Source of the DNA: Stentor coeruleus
Taxonomy: Eukaryota > Ciliophora > Heterotrichea > Heterotrichida > Stentoridae
Length of the DNA: 64,000 bases
Reading direction: 5' to 3'
Assembly: GCA_001970955.1 (NCBI GenBank)
Contig: MPUH01000128.1
Span: forward strand, 35,703-99,702
Positions 30,308-40,809 of this stretch are shown piece by piece. Position 1 is the first letter of the stretch; each line of letters opens with the position of its first letter. Position numbers and translations under genes: made by a program. The notes under the pieces were generated by a model. It saw nothing but the letters and a program-made list of their open reading frames with translations, was not told where the DNA came from and made no database searches.

Positions 30308-32296
30308 TTATAATAATTTATGGTTTAAGTGCTTGCGGACTAGATAACCACGAATGTTTGCCTGGATGAAAATTATTGCAGAGCGGATTTCTTTGTAGAT
30401 TTGCTGGCATTGATATCTTCTTACATGCTTTTGAATCGTTATTGCTGCGAGATGGTGTTTCAAAAGATTTTTTTGGAAGAGATAAGAGCGGAATGCGCCT
30501 TGGGTTATAGTTAATGGGGTTTTAACCACAACCGTATCAGCAAAGACAACTTTTTTCTGTGGTTTTTTCTGATCTTCTTGTTCTTTAGGGACTTCCCCAT
30601 CATTTTCTTTTTGGCTTTCATCTTTTTGTGGCTTTAAATCTTCACTTGCCGTTTTTTTATTAGCATTTTCAGTAACTTTTTTATTTTTCCCAGTTTTAGA
30701 CTTTTTTCCTGTATTTTTCGTTATATTCTCAGGGTTTTCTTGTTCTCTAGGGATTTCAGATAGATCTAAATGTTTAATCAAATCTTTATTTTCATGTACT
30801 GTAATATCATCTATAATATCTTCAATATTTTTAGTCCTACTAGCTGGGGTTTTTCTATTAGAGTTTTTATCACTTTTTTCTATATCAAAAATCCCAGGAA
30901 TTTTATCTACTTTATAGTTTTCAAGGTCAGGAAGTTGTTCTTTAAAAGGTTTGACTTTTTTATCGAAATCTTGGTACTGGTTTTCTAAGTGTTTGATTCG
31001 ATTTTGGAGCTTTTTTACATCAATTGCTACTGGCGGTCTAGAAGAGTTATTAGGTTTTGGGATATTCGCACCTTTTCCCCAATATACTGGTGCTGATGAA
31101 GTTCTATGATTATGAGGAGGTTCTTCTGACTCATAAGACATTTCTTGTCCTTCTTGTATTTTTTCCATCCTCCTCGGTACTTTTTGCACCCTTTCATTAT
31201 TTTCAGGGAACTCCATAGCATCTTTCTTAAAACTCAAAGGGAAATTTTGAGTTTTGTTTTTTATATCTACAGTTCTTGGTTTAAGATTAGCACTAAAAAA
31301 ACCATTGTTTTGATACATAGGTTGAAGTCTGTCTCCAGTTAAAAACCTAATCTGACCTAAATCAGATGTTTTATCTTGAATAATAGGGGGAATTTTTGGA
31401 AGTGGTTTTCCCTGAGGTGTTGAAAGTTTTTTTTTCTTATAAGGGCCGATATTTGGGAGCTTTTTTGTTGGAGGAAATCCTGAACTTGCCCTTTTTTCAC
31501 TATGTCCTAAATCAGATGTTTTATCTTGAATAATAGGGGGAATTTTTGGAAGTGGTTTTCCCTGAGGTGTCGAAAGTTTTTTTTTCTTATAAGGGCCGAT
31601 ATTTGGGAGCTTTTTTGTTGGAGGAAATCCTGAACTTGCCCTTTTTTCACTATGCTTGACTCGGTTTGTCAATCGAAAATTCTCCCTTGCGCTGGTTCGA
31701 GTTTCTTGTTTTTCGAGTTTTTCAAGAGCTTCAATATAACTTTTGTGAATAGATATGGTAAGTTGATTTCCTTCCCCTAGTTGTTTGATTGCAAATTGCC
31801 ATGCTGTCTTGTAGCATTCTACAGCATGCTTCAAATTATTCAAAAATTCATATTCAACTCCTGTGTTATGATAACCGATTATCAATGTACTGACTAAATT
31901 AGGGGCACTTTTATCACACTTCTCTACCAATGAAAGAGCTTTACACCCATTCTCCAAAGCCATTTCATGCTTTCCTAACTGTGAGTAAATAGCGCATATA
32001 TTCAATAATGTTCCAGCTAAATTAACATTTTCTACCGGCTCAACAGATTCTTTTTCACAAGCTCTCTGCAAATACTTCAAAGCTACATTGGGTTTATTAA
32101 TACGTTTGTAAAAGCACCCAAAGTTATTCAAAGTAATCGCCTGAAGTTTGAGATTAGAATTCTGATCCAAAGTGCTGAGCATTTTATCAGCATCTTTCAA
32201 AGTCTTCAGCGCTAATGAAAAGTTTTCTTCTTTCAAATAATTCATCGCATCTCTGTTAAGGTGTAAAATAAAGTCTTCAAGTTCATTATCTGCCAT
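30308..32296 (-). CDS. TPR protein with two C-terminal IQ motifs
   Basis: 662 aa from the ATG at 32296; an upstream in-frame ATG at 32344 would overlap the divergent neighbour and adds an unlikely Cys-rich leader. Residues about 1-190 form four to five tetratricopeptide repeats (NNFGCFYKRINKPNVALKYL is one). A disordered basic middle contains a perfect-looking 50-residue duplication. The C-terminus has two IQ motifs (ITIQKHVRRYQ and IFIQANIRGYLVRK) for calmodulin or centrin. Likely a cytoskeletal or basal-body scaffold (inference). Confidence 0.85.
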   Translation of the reverse strand: MADNELEDFILHLNRDAMNYLKEENFSLALKTLKDADKMLSTLDQNSNLKLQAITLNNFGCFYKRINKPNVALKYLQRACEKESVEPVENVNLAGTLLNICAIYSQLGKHEMALENGCKALSLVEKCDKSAPNLVSTLIIGYHNTGVEYEFLNNLKHAVECYKTAWQFAIKQLGEGNQLTISIHKSYIEALEKLEKQETRTSARENFRLTNRVKHSEKRASSGFPPTKKLPNIGPYKKKKLSTPQGKPLPKIPPIIQDKTSDLGHSEKRASSGFPPTKKLPNIGPYKKKKLSTPQGKPLPKIPPIIQDKTSDLGQIRFLTGDRLQPMYQNNGFFSANLKPRTVDIKNKTQNFPLSFKKDAMEFPENNERVQKVPRRMEKIQEGQEMSYESEEPPHNHRTSSAPVYWGKGANIPKPNNSSRPPVAIDVKKLQNRIKHLENQYQDFDKKVKPFKEQLPDLENYKVDKIPGIFDIEKSDKNSNRKTPASRTKNIEDIIDDITVHENKDLIKHLDLSEIPREQENPENITKNTGKKSKTGKNKKVTENANKKTASEDLKPQKDESQKENDGEVPKEQEDQKKPQKKVVFADTVVVKTPLTITQGAFRSYLFQKNLLKHHLAAITIQKHVRRYQCQQIYKEIRSAIIFIQANIRGYLVRKHLNHKLL
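31356..31654 (-). repeat. 150-bp tandem duplication inside the TPR-IQ gene
   Basis: Two units (31356-31505, 31506-31654) differ at a single internal base (T/C) and encode the same 50 residues, beginning HSEKRASSGFPPTKKLPN. A multiple of three, so the frame survives. Very recent or kept homogeneous. Confidence 0.92.
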
Positions 32297-32316
32297 TTGA
32301 ATAAAATTAATATTAC
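32297..32316. promoter_or_regulatory. 20-bp divergent promoter gap
   Basis: Only 20 bp separate the ATG of the TPR-IQ gene (minus) from the first ATG of the plus-strand gene. Both 5' untranslated regions must be tiny or overlap the neighbour's coding sequence. Confidence 0.6.
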
Positions 32317-33000
32317 ATGTCTGACATAAGAATACAAAAACCACAAAATTCTTTACACAAACGATTTACAAACCCATCATCTAGTATGCTACAGCGTTTG
32401 TATTTTCGTAAAGAAAGCAAATGTCCAGAATCATTTTTCTATAAAAATCATATAAACTTAAAAGAAGATAATAAAATACAAGACAAAGCGGAAAATGATC
32501 CAGTAGTAATAAAAATTTATCCATCAATATTTAACTTGTCAAATTGCAAAAAAACACTTTCCCGTGATAATTCTGGAAGCAACTCAGTCCAACGTGCAAA
32601 AAATTATGGAAAACAGTTATTAAAACAACACAGTCGTTTGGAATCTTTGAATTTTTTAGTTAAGCATTGTGAGGATATACAAGAAGAAGGGAAAACTAGT
32701 AGGAGTTTGATAAAACAAAATAGAAAAGCAAATGATTCGATTAACAGGATTAAAAGAGATATTCAATGTTGTCAAAATATTAGTGTTGATGCTGTGAATA
32801 AACAGAAATCAGTTAAGAATATGAGAATTGATGCACAGATTATGAGGATTGAACTTGGTATAGAGACAGAAAAATATAATGGGAAGAATAAAAGGATATG
32901 GAAATTTGTCACTCCAGCGATAACTAAAAGGACTGAGAAACTAATGAAGTCTGTTGAAAAACATTTGGAGTCTAGGAAGAATTTGAGGAGAATGAATTAA
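32317..33000 (+). CDS. Basic, partly helical protein of unknown function
   Basis: 227 aa, ATG to TAA. Lys/Arg/Asn-rich, with two amphipathic helical stretches (about 105-150 and 180-220). No domain, signal or membrane segment recognised. A later ATG at residue 24 would leave a wider promoter. It is divergent from the TPR-IQ gene across 20 bp, so co-expression is plausible. Not recognised. Confidence 0.6.
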   Translation: MSDIRIQKPQNSLHKRFTNPSSSMLQRLYFRKESKCPESFFYKNHINLKEDNKIQDKAENDPVVIKIYPSIFNLSNCKKTLSRDNSGSNSVQRAKNYGKQLLKQHSRLESLNFLVKHCEDIQEEGKTSRSLIKQNRKANDSINRIKRDIQCCQNISVDAVNKQKSVKNMRIDAQIMRIELGIETEKYNGKNKRIWKFVTPAITKRTEKLMKSVEKHLESRKNLRRMN

Positions 33001-33497
33001 TAATTTTGTATTTTTTAGGATGATAATTAAAGATTACTGTAATAATGGGTGATGAAATATACATATTTTTTTTGAAATTATTCTTTTGGGGAAAGGTTTT
33101 AGGAGTCATACTTTTTATGCTGTGATGAGATTAGTAGATATGTTTGAAAATGAGGGACATAGGTTAAAAATGATTTGGATGATTTTGATGAAGTTGGATG
33201 ATATATTTAGTTATGAGGTTAAATAGCTGCTAAAATCTTTGAGTTTTTGCAAAAAATTAAAAGCTTTATGTAGGGATAATTAAGTTCATGATATGGTAAA
33301 GGTTATATGAGATTTTGTTGCAGAAAATAAGGTGGGGTAAGAAAAAATTGATTTTTTTTAATTATTTATCATTTGAGACTTTAATAGCTTGTATAAAGGA
33401 AATAATGGGAGTTTATGCTTATTATAATGATTTTGTGAGATGAAAAAAATATTTTATAGATAATATATGATGAACAGGTGATATAATTTATCTATAA
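33001..33497. other. Intergenic region between plus-strand genes, no gene seen
   Basis: Almost all of it is G/T/A with little C, the pattern of a 3' flank; the usual C-rich 5' flank before the next start is nearly absent here. No coding frame seen. Confidence 0.55.
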
Positions 33498-34496
33498 ATG
33501 GATAAAAATACCATAGAAATCCCTCAAAGCAATCATAGTAGTATAGTCCTAGACACAGAAACTCAAATAAAAATACTCATCGACACTATTTTATTTATAT
33601 CAAACTATTTAAGCCCAGAAATCATAACCGATTTGGAAAGTAATGATTTAAAAAGAATATACGATGAAATAGTAAACTTAAATACCTTATCAGCTAATCA
33701 TCTACAATTTTTAATAGATGAATTCAAATGCAAACTTTGCCGCGAAGAACTCATCGAAGTTGCCATTCACTGCAATCATAGTTTCTGTATAAAATGCATT
33801 CAAGATTATATCAACTCTCAAAACAGTAGCCAATTTCTTATCAATATCCATCCTAATCAAGAACTAATTTTCACATGCCCAATCTGTCGAACTCATCTTT
33901 CATCCATCGACATCAACAAAATATTCCCAAATGACGAAAAAAATACTCAAATCAACCCTTCATTAATAAAATGCCCTAACTGCAACATTTTCCGAAGCGG
34001 GAAACTTTTTGCCCCGATATGCAAAGATAAATGCTTAGTTTGTATTAAAAAATGCATATTTGAGAATATTTACCAATGTGAAAAATGCTATTGTAGTTAT
34101 AAAAACAAAGATTTATTAGAAATGATATTTATATGTCCTAGTTGTCGTAAAGGATTTTATTTTATAGGGGATAATATGCAAACTTTATGTAATGATGCTA
34201 TTTTGTGCTCAAACTGTGCTAATTCTGCTATCGAAAAATCAGGGTGTTTTTGCTTGAAACATTTGCTGAGTTTAGATGAGAAATTGGAAATCGCAAGAAG
34301 TTTGTTTAAAATATGTGATATTTGTGGAGATGAAATTCATTTCAAGAAGTTTCCAAGAAAAAGCTGTTGTGATAAAAAAGTGTGTTATTTTTGTTTTAAG
34401 CAAAAAACAAATTGCCCAGGATGTTTTAATTCGATTTCTACAAGATGCAGAGAGGATATTTCAAAGTTCTTTAGTGAGATATTGAATTTTAGTTAG
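33498..34496 (+). CDS. RING-type zinc-finger protein, candidate E3 ubiquitin ligase
   Basis: 332 aa. A C3HC4 RING at about 78-130: C78-x2-C81, C92-x-H94-x2-C97-x2-C100, then C127-x2-C130. The last pair lies after an unusually long loop of 26 residues. Further CxxC-type zinc sites follow (about 155-260), and a Cys-rich end (CDICGDEIHF ... CCDKKVCYFCFKQKTNCPGC) could be a second RING or an IBR-like fold. This makes it a probable E3 ligase with RBR-like flavour. The protein at 56751-58025 has a similar Cys-rich style and may be a distant relative. No membrane segment. Confidence 0.78.
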   Translation: MDKNTIEIPQSNHSSIVLDTETQIKILIDTILFISNYLSPEIITDLESNDLKRIYDEIVNLNTLSANHLQFLIDEFKCKLCREELIEVAIHCNHSFCIKCIQDYINSQNSSQFLINIHPNQELIFTCPICRTHLSSIDINKIFPNDEKNTQINPSLIKCPNCNIFRSGKLFAPICKDKCLVCIKKCIFENIYQCEKCYCSYKNKDLLEMIFICPSCRKGFYFIGDNMQTLCNDAILCSNCANSAIEKSGCFCLKHLLSLDEKLEIARSLFKICDICGDEIHFKKFPRKSCCDKKVCYFCFKQKTNCPGCFNSISTRCREDISKFFSEILNFS

Positions 34497-34733
34497 ATAA
34501 AAATTTGAAAGTTAGCATAAATCATAAGTTTAAATGATAAATAGTAAAGTAAAAATACGATTGAAAAATATATGCGGGTTAAAAAAATCAAAGTCTTTAA
34601 TTTAATTCCAATAACAACATCAAGACTTAAGATAAGACCCATTCCAATTTACAAACCTATAGAATCTTATTACATTAACATAAATTATTAGCATATCAGT
34701 ATATAATAACATATAATTTTAACTTATAAAAAT

Positions 34734-35102
34734 ATGCTGAAGAAATTTTTTGATAAGGGACAGAAGGCTGGAAAAATTAGTAGGAAAGACCCTGACTTTA
34801 GGACCCCACTTCCAGATTTTAAAGGACAAAGAAGGGATCCAATAGGAATGGTCGGTCCTTTACCTGCTATGAGGACTACTGAAGAAATGAGATATAGGAT
34901 TGGACCAATACATACACTTCATCCAAGAGATATAAGGATAAAGTCTTGGCTTTCTATGCTTGTATATATTGGCTGGTATGTAAGTGTCTTTGCTTTTATA
35001 GCTTATAGACTAACTAGTGATGATTTAGATACTTTGGAAAAAGAAGCAAGGCAGCAGGCTGAACTTAGAAAAAAAATTCAGGAAGAGTTTGGGGATAGTT
35101 AG
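34734..35102 (+). CDS. Small single-pass membrane protein
   Basis: 122 aa. A basic N-terminal half, one hydrophobic helix at about 70-92 (WLSMLVYIGWYVSVFAFIAY), then a charged helix rich in Glu and Arg. No cleavable signal. The layout of a basic N-terminus, one helix and a charged tail resembles accessory subunits of mitochondrial inner-membrane complexes, but I recognise no family; this is a weak inference. Confidence 0.65.
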   Translation: MLKKFFDKGQKAGKISRKDPDFRTPLPDFKGQRRDPIGMVGPLPAMRTTEEMRYRIGPIHTLHPRDIRIKSWLSMLVYIGWYVSVFAFIAYRLTSDDLDTLEKEARQQAELRKKIQEEFGDS

Positions 35103-35172
35103 AAGAATATTAGATAATAAATGTGATTGGAGAAAGGCTGGTAAGAATAAATTAAATTTAATATTAAATGGA

Positions 35173-36837
35173 CTAGTTAATACCAAGACCTTTGTTACCA
35201 ACTTGCAGCTTGGAAGCGTTTACTTTCTCAAGGAAGTTGTTCATTTTCAGTTCTAGTGTTATGCTTGAGTGACGGTCAGTTTGCCCATTTGGGAGTTTTT
35301 GAATTCTATTTGTATCACTAGCTAGTATACTATCTGCTCTTGATCTGTTTGCAACAGTATAATCATTCGTATCAAATGCATAACTATTCATAGCCCGGCC
35401 TTCAAACTTCAAATCTGCTGCATTAATTATCTGAATTTTAGGAACAACCTTACTTGCCCGTGGTTTTTTATTTTTTTCAGCTTCTGAAGGTTCAATTACT
35501 GTATTATTAAGATTACCAGCAAAATCATTCTTGAGATATTTATAAGCCTCTAAAGGGTTATAAGTTTCAATAACCTCATTGCTTTCACTATTCTCATTAT
35601 TGATTGACTCAGATAAGTTTTCAAGCGATTTTTCTACTCGTTTCACAATGTTATTTCCTTGAATTTCAGTTGTACGATTTATAATAGGAACAATAGCAGG
35701 TGTTTGAGTTTCATTTACCAAAGTATCTAAACTAGTTCTTTGAACTGACACAACTTTTAAAACATATCTCGTTATTATAACAATTTCTGTAGTCCATATT
35801 ATTACTACACAGAAAGTAGAAGTATAATATTTCTCATCATCAGATAGATCTTGTAAAGACCTTATACCAACAATTACAACAAGAATCAGGCAAAAAAATT
35901 CGCTTATAAACACTGTAATTGTGTCTATCTTTTGAGCAAATGGTTTCGCAAATATAATATAAAGTACTAAATAAATAATACATATGAAAGCTTGAAATGC
36001 AGCTATGATAAACAACTGCACTGATGGCGATTCAGGCAATATCACTAGACAAAAAGCAATTGAAAAACGATACAAAAGGTAAATAGTATAAAACTGATAC
36101 TTAGATACCTGAAAACACGGTTTAAATTCATTAACAATAGTTTCAATGCTCTCAAATAGTTTATCATGATGCGATTCTAAGTCATTGTTTATTTTAACTT
36201 TAATAATCACAGGGATTATCATAATCCAGCTTCCACCCATAATCAAAAAAAACAACGAAAGCCCTAAATTAGCTGATGAGCAAGCATTTTGTCCAGTATA
36301 AAAATACACATTAATCATACTGAATGTCATAAAGTCTAAAAATAAAAGTAGATGAAGCCTTATGATTATAGAATACTTAATTTGTTTTTTAAGTTTTTCA
36401 AGTATTTCAGAATCTTTGAATTTACTAAGAATCAAAACAATAATACAAAATAACATTACTGCAAAGTATATCAAAAGTATTTCTTTAGCATTGTTAATAA
36501 AACTATTAGATTTGATACGTATACTTGTATAAACTTGGATATCTATTGGTTCATCTGAGCAAACTGAGGGGAGTTCAAAAGGTCTGAAAATTATGGCGAT
36601 TTGGCTGAAAAAGGATTCAAATTCTGAGTTGCTGTCGATGTTTATTAGAGGAATCCAGTGTATTAGGGTCAGAAATGATATATTATGCCAGACTGCATAA
36701 AGACACTTGCCTCTGTTACTAGTCACTATTGCAAATATTATCATCATCGTGAGGACTGATAAAAAGCTGTATATTGTAACTTTCCCAAGTAAATCAAATC
36801 TTGATATATCAACAGAAGCACTACGTAAATCTCTCAT
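35173..36837 (-). CDS. Multi-pass membrane protein, TRP-like ciliate type
   Basis: 554 aa. About eight hydrophobic segments in residues 15-360, including pairs near 18-42, 118-138, 155-180, 190-212 and 250-345. A polar cytoplasmic tail of about 190 residues follows, rich in Asn, Ser and Glu. The arrangement resembles the membrane part of large TRP/PKD-like surface proteins common in ciliates, but without the long extracellular region. No enzymatic motif. Start is the only ATG before the first helix. Confidence 0.65.
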   Translation of the reverse strand: MRDLRSASVDISRFDLLGKVTIYSFLSVLTMMIIFAIVTSNRGKCLYAVWHNISFLTLIHWIPLINIDSNSEFESFFSQIAIIFRPFELPSVCSDEPIDIQVYTSIRIKSNSFINNAKEILLIYFAVMLFCIIVLILSKFKDSEILEKLKKQIKYSIIIRLHLLLFLDFMTFSMINVYFYTGQNACSSANLGLSLFFLIMGGSWIMIIPVIIKVKINNDLESHHDKLFESIETIVNEFKPCFQVSKYQFYTIYLLYRFSIAFCLVILPESPSVQLFIIAAFQAFICIIYLVLYIIFAKPFAQKIDTITVFISEFFCLILVVIVGIRSLQDLSDDEKYYTSTFCVVIIWTTEIVIITRYVLKVVSVQRTSLDTLVNETQTPAIVPIINRTTEIQGNNIVKRVEKSLENLSESINNENSESNEVIETYNPLEAYKYLKNDFAGNLNNTVIEPSEAEKNKKPRASKVVPKIQIINAADLKFEGRAMNSYAFDTNDYTVANRSRADSILASDTNRIQKLPNGQTDRHSSITLELKMNNFLEKVNASKLQVGNKGLGIN

Positions 36838-37602
36838 ATTTTTACTAGAATTTATGCTGATATCTATTTTTGTATTTAGGGAAAAAGGGAAAATTAATAG
36901 GGGAAGATGAGAGTTGTTGATTTTTTAATATAGTTTTATGTTTTTTGTGAAGAGCTTTAAGTTATGGCTTTTGGAATTTTGGATTATTGATGTAATTATT
37001 GGAGGTGTTGAAGTTTTTGTTGTTAATAAATGGAGGATTTAAAGGTGAAGATTTTAAATTTTGGGAGTTTGATATGGAGTTTTTTGAAATTTGCTAGATT
37101 TTTTGTTAATTTTAGATGTGATAAAATAATGAATAAATTATAAAGATAAATGCTAAAGAAGCAAGAATGTTTTGAGTCTAATAGTTTTCAATAATTATAT
37201 TTACACTATCTTCAAATGGTAACATTAAAATCTTATATTTAAAAAAATATTTATACAAATCAATCGTCTTAACTTGTGTGATAATAAAAAATAACATGCA
37301 AAGAATCAAAGCATTTTATATATAATCAAACTGACAATCTAAAAAATCATTAAATATAAGATTAAAATGTAAGCATGAAAATTCTCATCTAAATATTTAT
37401 TCCAATAATCATTTTTCAAAGCATTAAAAACTTACAAACATAAACATCACTCAAACCTAATACAACATTAAAAAAAAAATATTTATTAAACCCATCTTCA
37501 ACATCAATGATAATATTCATCTAACATTCCTTTTAATTTAATCTATACTCTTATATCACAATCAAATTAACACCTAATATTTTTATAACTATTTCATTAT
37601 AA
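36838..37602. other. Intergenic region between minus-strand genes, no gene seen
   Basis: Left half G/T-rich (for example TTGGAGGTGTTGAAG near 37000); right half AT with C over G. No gene or repeat seen. Confidence 0.65.
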
Positions 37603-39042
37603 TTACTCTTCTATCAACGGAAGTGGAGTTCGACAAGTAGGGCATTCCATTTTAACCGACATCCAATTACTCAAACAATCTTCATGAAACATATGTCTAC
37701 AAGGTGTATGCATAGTCCTTGAAAAATTAATAACCTCATTATTATCATGTCCAGCAAGATTTAATTCTGTCATGCATATAATACACTCAGTCTTATCTTG
37801 AAGTTTTTCCTCATTATGATCTTTAAAATACGAATACACTTTAGGTCTACAGATTTTCGGTATAAAAAATCTAGGGTGTTTATTTTGTAATAAGACAATC
37901 ACAAGTTGTAAAACAAGTAAACAAATTATAATAACACAAAACTCATAATTAGGCATGATACTAGTAAAATTATCAGAAAGTCCAAATATATAAAGTAAAA
38001 GTATCATCCTTGATATAGTAATAACAATAATCACAGTAGGTTTGATACTAAATTTATAACCTTTACTAGCTGATAAGATAATCTGTGGTATATAACTATG
38101 CATAGCAAGAATAATAAAAATCATATACTTTCCTGCTAGGATAATAATTGGGATAAGACTTGTTATTAAAATGATTTGAAAACTTTCAAATATACTCAAA
38201 CGCCTTCTAAAAGCTTCATGACCATCTTGAGCTGAGCTGGGATTATGAGCTCTATATACACTCATTATAAGCTTACCATTTATTATCAGATACACGGCAA
38301 AGTTCATAAACGCCGCAAGCATTAGATAATCAAAAGCTTTGTAATAAATTGTCGATAAGTATAAATGCCAAATACTAAGACATAAATCAACAGCGCTTTG
38401 GAGCATCAAAAACTCAATCGACGTCTTTCTGGCAAAGTTTTCAGAATTAATACAATCTTGTGAATGTTTAGAAAAAGAAAATATAAGGGCAACTCCTATA
38501 CAAGTAATAACAAAACTATAGCTAACAATAGGTTCTTGAAGATCTTCTTCTTTTTGTACTTTTGCAGTAATTGTGATATTAAACTTTAAATTATCATCTG
38601 CAAGATGTAGAGTTAATGCACTCATATCAGAGTTATTAAGTAAAAAATTACCTTTGTAGCTTTGTTGGGATAATTCATTACTAAAAATAGTGAATTCGGT
38701 TTTTATATTCTGATTCCATGTTGAGTTGTGGTATAATGGAATATGAAAGATTCTAGTGTTGGAGTCTAGAATGTCACCATTGCATAATAAGAGACATACT
38801 GTTATAAAATCATTGTTATGGTTGAGAAAACGGATTTGCGCTTGACCGCTGTTTAATGTGAAAAGCATATTTTGTATATGATTTTGTTGTTTCCAGTTGC
38901 CTATATACCCTGATGCTTTGTATATATAATTGTTTGTTGGAGATTGCTCGTCAAGTCGCCTTGGGTTTAGTTCTGCTGCTGTGTTTGTGAAGACGCAGAT
39001 GCAGATTGCTATTAGAAGTACAGCATATATCCATTTAATCAT
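37603..39042 (-). CDS. Polytopic membrane RING-H2 ubiquitin ligase, Tul1/Dsc1-like
   Basis: 479 aa. An N-terminal signal peptide (about 1-24) leads to a lumenal domain of about 150 residues. About seven transmembrane helices (170-400) follow, then a C-terminal cytosolic RING (420-473): CIIC, MHTPCRHMFHEDCLSNWM and ECPTCRTPLP. That order and the TPC-x-H-x-FH-x-x-CLxxWM-x-x-K-x-x-CPxCR-x-PLP signature match fungal Tul1/Dsc1, the ligase of the Golgi/endosome quality-control Dsc complex. It should ubiquitinate misfolded or orphan membrane proteins in Golgi or endosome. A different polytopic RING family is possible but less likely. Confidence 0.82.
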   Translation of the reverse strand: MIKWIYAVLLIAICICVFTNTAAELNPRRLDEQSPTNNYIYKASGYIGNWKQQNHIQNMLFTLNSGQAQIRFLNHNNDFITVCLLLCNGDILDSNTRIFHIPLYHNSTWNQNIKTEFTIFSNELSQQSYKGNFLLNNSDMSALTLHLADDNLKFNITITAKVQKEEDLQEPIVSYSFVITCIGVALIFSFSKHSQDCINSENFARKTSIEFLMLQSAVDLCLSIWHLYLSTIYYKAFDYLMLAAFMNFAVYLIINGKLIMSVYRAHNPSSAQDGHEAFRRRLSIFESFQIILITSLIPIIILAGKYMIFIILAMHSYIPQIILSASKGYKFSIKPTVIIVITISRMILLLYIFGLSDNFTSIMPNYEFCVIIICLLVLQLVIVLLQNKHPRFFIPKICRPKVYSYFKDHNEEKLQDKTECIICMTELNLAGHDNNEVINFSRTMHTPCRHMFHEDCLSNWMSVKMECPTCRTPLPLIEE

Positions 39043-39699
39043 TTTAATAATATGCTGATTGTTAGAAGAATTTTTAGATTTTAGTTGAGGATTTGCTGAA
39101 AATAAGATAATGAAGAGAGATGTGAAGAAGGTGAAAAATAAAGAAAATTTGGCTTTTGAGTAGGGTTTTTTTAGATATAAAGAGTTTAATTGTATTGAAA
39201 ATAAATTGTAAGAAGGATGGAATAAATGATTCTTAGAAGAATTAATAGTTTGAGAAATAGATACTTAGTTGAATTAGTAGGAATGAGGAAATATGAATTT
39301 TAGCTTAAAGAATTGGTGAATTTCTACTAGGAATATGTGTTGCAAGTCTAAAGATAAATAAGTTTTCAATATAGAATATCTAGATTTCATTGGAGATTAT
39401 TAAATGAAGAAATAATCGCTAGATTCCATTGTGGGTAAAATTACTGAAGAAAAACTAAATACGCTTGAAATTCTTAGTTATTTTCAACTTCAGGATATTC
39501 TTGAAGAGATTATAAAAAATATTATAATAAAAAACTTGGAGTGTTAGAATGGGTAAGAGTCAGATCTTAAATTATAGGATTCTATATAGTAAACATAACC
39601 AAAAAAGTAAACAAAGAGTACATCAAACTGCTTATAGAATTTATTAGTTAAGATAGCTTTTTGTAATAAATTCCTTTTGTTTTAATGCTAGATTTGATC

Positions 39700-40560
39700 C
39701 ATGCTTGTAGCGCTCCAGACAGAACAAACTACTGAGACTAGATTCAAGATATAAAGTGCAAATGATGAGGGCCTTAGGGACAATATAAAATTAGAACTAC
39801 CACTTCATCCAGATCTAGCAAACATTTATAATGGTATGGAATAATTATATAGAAATAAAGTATTGTATGCTAAGTGAAAAAAATTGCTTAAAGTGTCTTA
39901 AAATTCAGGAACAAATTCTCCCACCACTTCATTCAAATCGCATATATTTTTTAATAACTTAAGAATTTTTTATGGAGTCAAAGTAGACTATACAAGAGTG
40001 AAGATTTTTAGTTGAAGTGCTTAAGATTTAGAGTGAAATCCTCCCATCACTTAACCAAGATCTAGCAAGATTTATAATTAATTAGAGAACTTGTATAGTG
40101 AAAAAGCAGATTGATTCATTCAGATCTAGTATTGATTTTTAATGACTTGGGAAACTTTTATAGAAATAATCAGACTAAAGAAAAGTTAAGAGTTTACTTG
40201 AAGTGCATTATGATTCAGAAGTAAATTCTGCTAATACTTCATCCGAATATAGCAACTTTTTATAATGGTATGAGATTATTATATACAAATAAATCAGACT
40301 ATTTGAAGAGTGATTTATTTAAAGTGCTTTAAAATTGAGGAGAAATTACACTTCTTCATTCAGATCTACAAGCATTTTTAATAATTTGGAGCTTGCATAG
40401 AAAGAAATTAGATAATATAAAGAATAAAAAGTTGAACATGAAGTTAATTAAGGTTTGGGATAAAATCTTACCACTATTTAAGCTAGATCTAGTAACTTTT
40501 ATAATAACTTTGAAATCTAATATGGTGTAAAATGGTATTATTAGAAGAGAGGCGAATTTT
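39700..40560. repeat. Degenerate ~120-bp tandem satellite
   Basis: A core like CTTCATTCAGATCTAGCAA followed by TTTATAAT recurs with core starts near 39811, 39935, 40058, 40122, 40244, 40362 and 40485. Spacings are 118-124 bp except one short unit of 64 bp. Between cores, pieces such as GAAGTGCTTAAAATTCAG and TATAGAAATAAATCAGACTA also recur. Copies are clearly diverged and none is open as protein. Possible further decayed units extend left to about 39360. Confidence 0.8.
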
Positions 40561-40666
40561 GCTAAATCTATCTTAGCTTAAATAAAGGTCATAAAACTTT
40601 TTCTTTATAATATCAACACTCGAATCATCTACTACCTCAACCAAAAGGTTCTAAAATCATACGCCA

Positions 40667-40809
40667 ACTCATTCTGTCATTATTTTATTTTTTTCTATCA
40701 AAATCATGCATTTCATTTCCCTTCACCAAATTCTTATNACTCATTCTGTCATTATTTTATTTTTTTCTATCAAAATCATGCATTTCATTTCCCTTCACCA
40801 AATTCTTAT
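40667..40809. other. Single-N scaffold join with 71-bp duplicated flanks
   Basis: 40667-40737 and 40739-40809 are identical; the N is at 40738. An unmerged contig overlap in non-coding DNA. Confidence 0.9.

Noticed and set aside
32297-32344. Upstream start for the TPR-IQ protein
   Set aside because: Would overlap the divergent gene's coding region and adds a leader unlike the TPR family; ATG at 32296 preferred.
36824-36838. 15-nt GT...AG candidate intron over the start of the multi-pass membrane protein
   Set aside because: Splicing it out removes the only ATG, and no in-frame upstream ATG is found.
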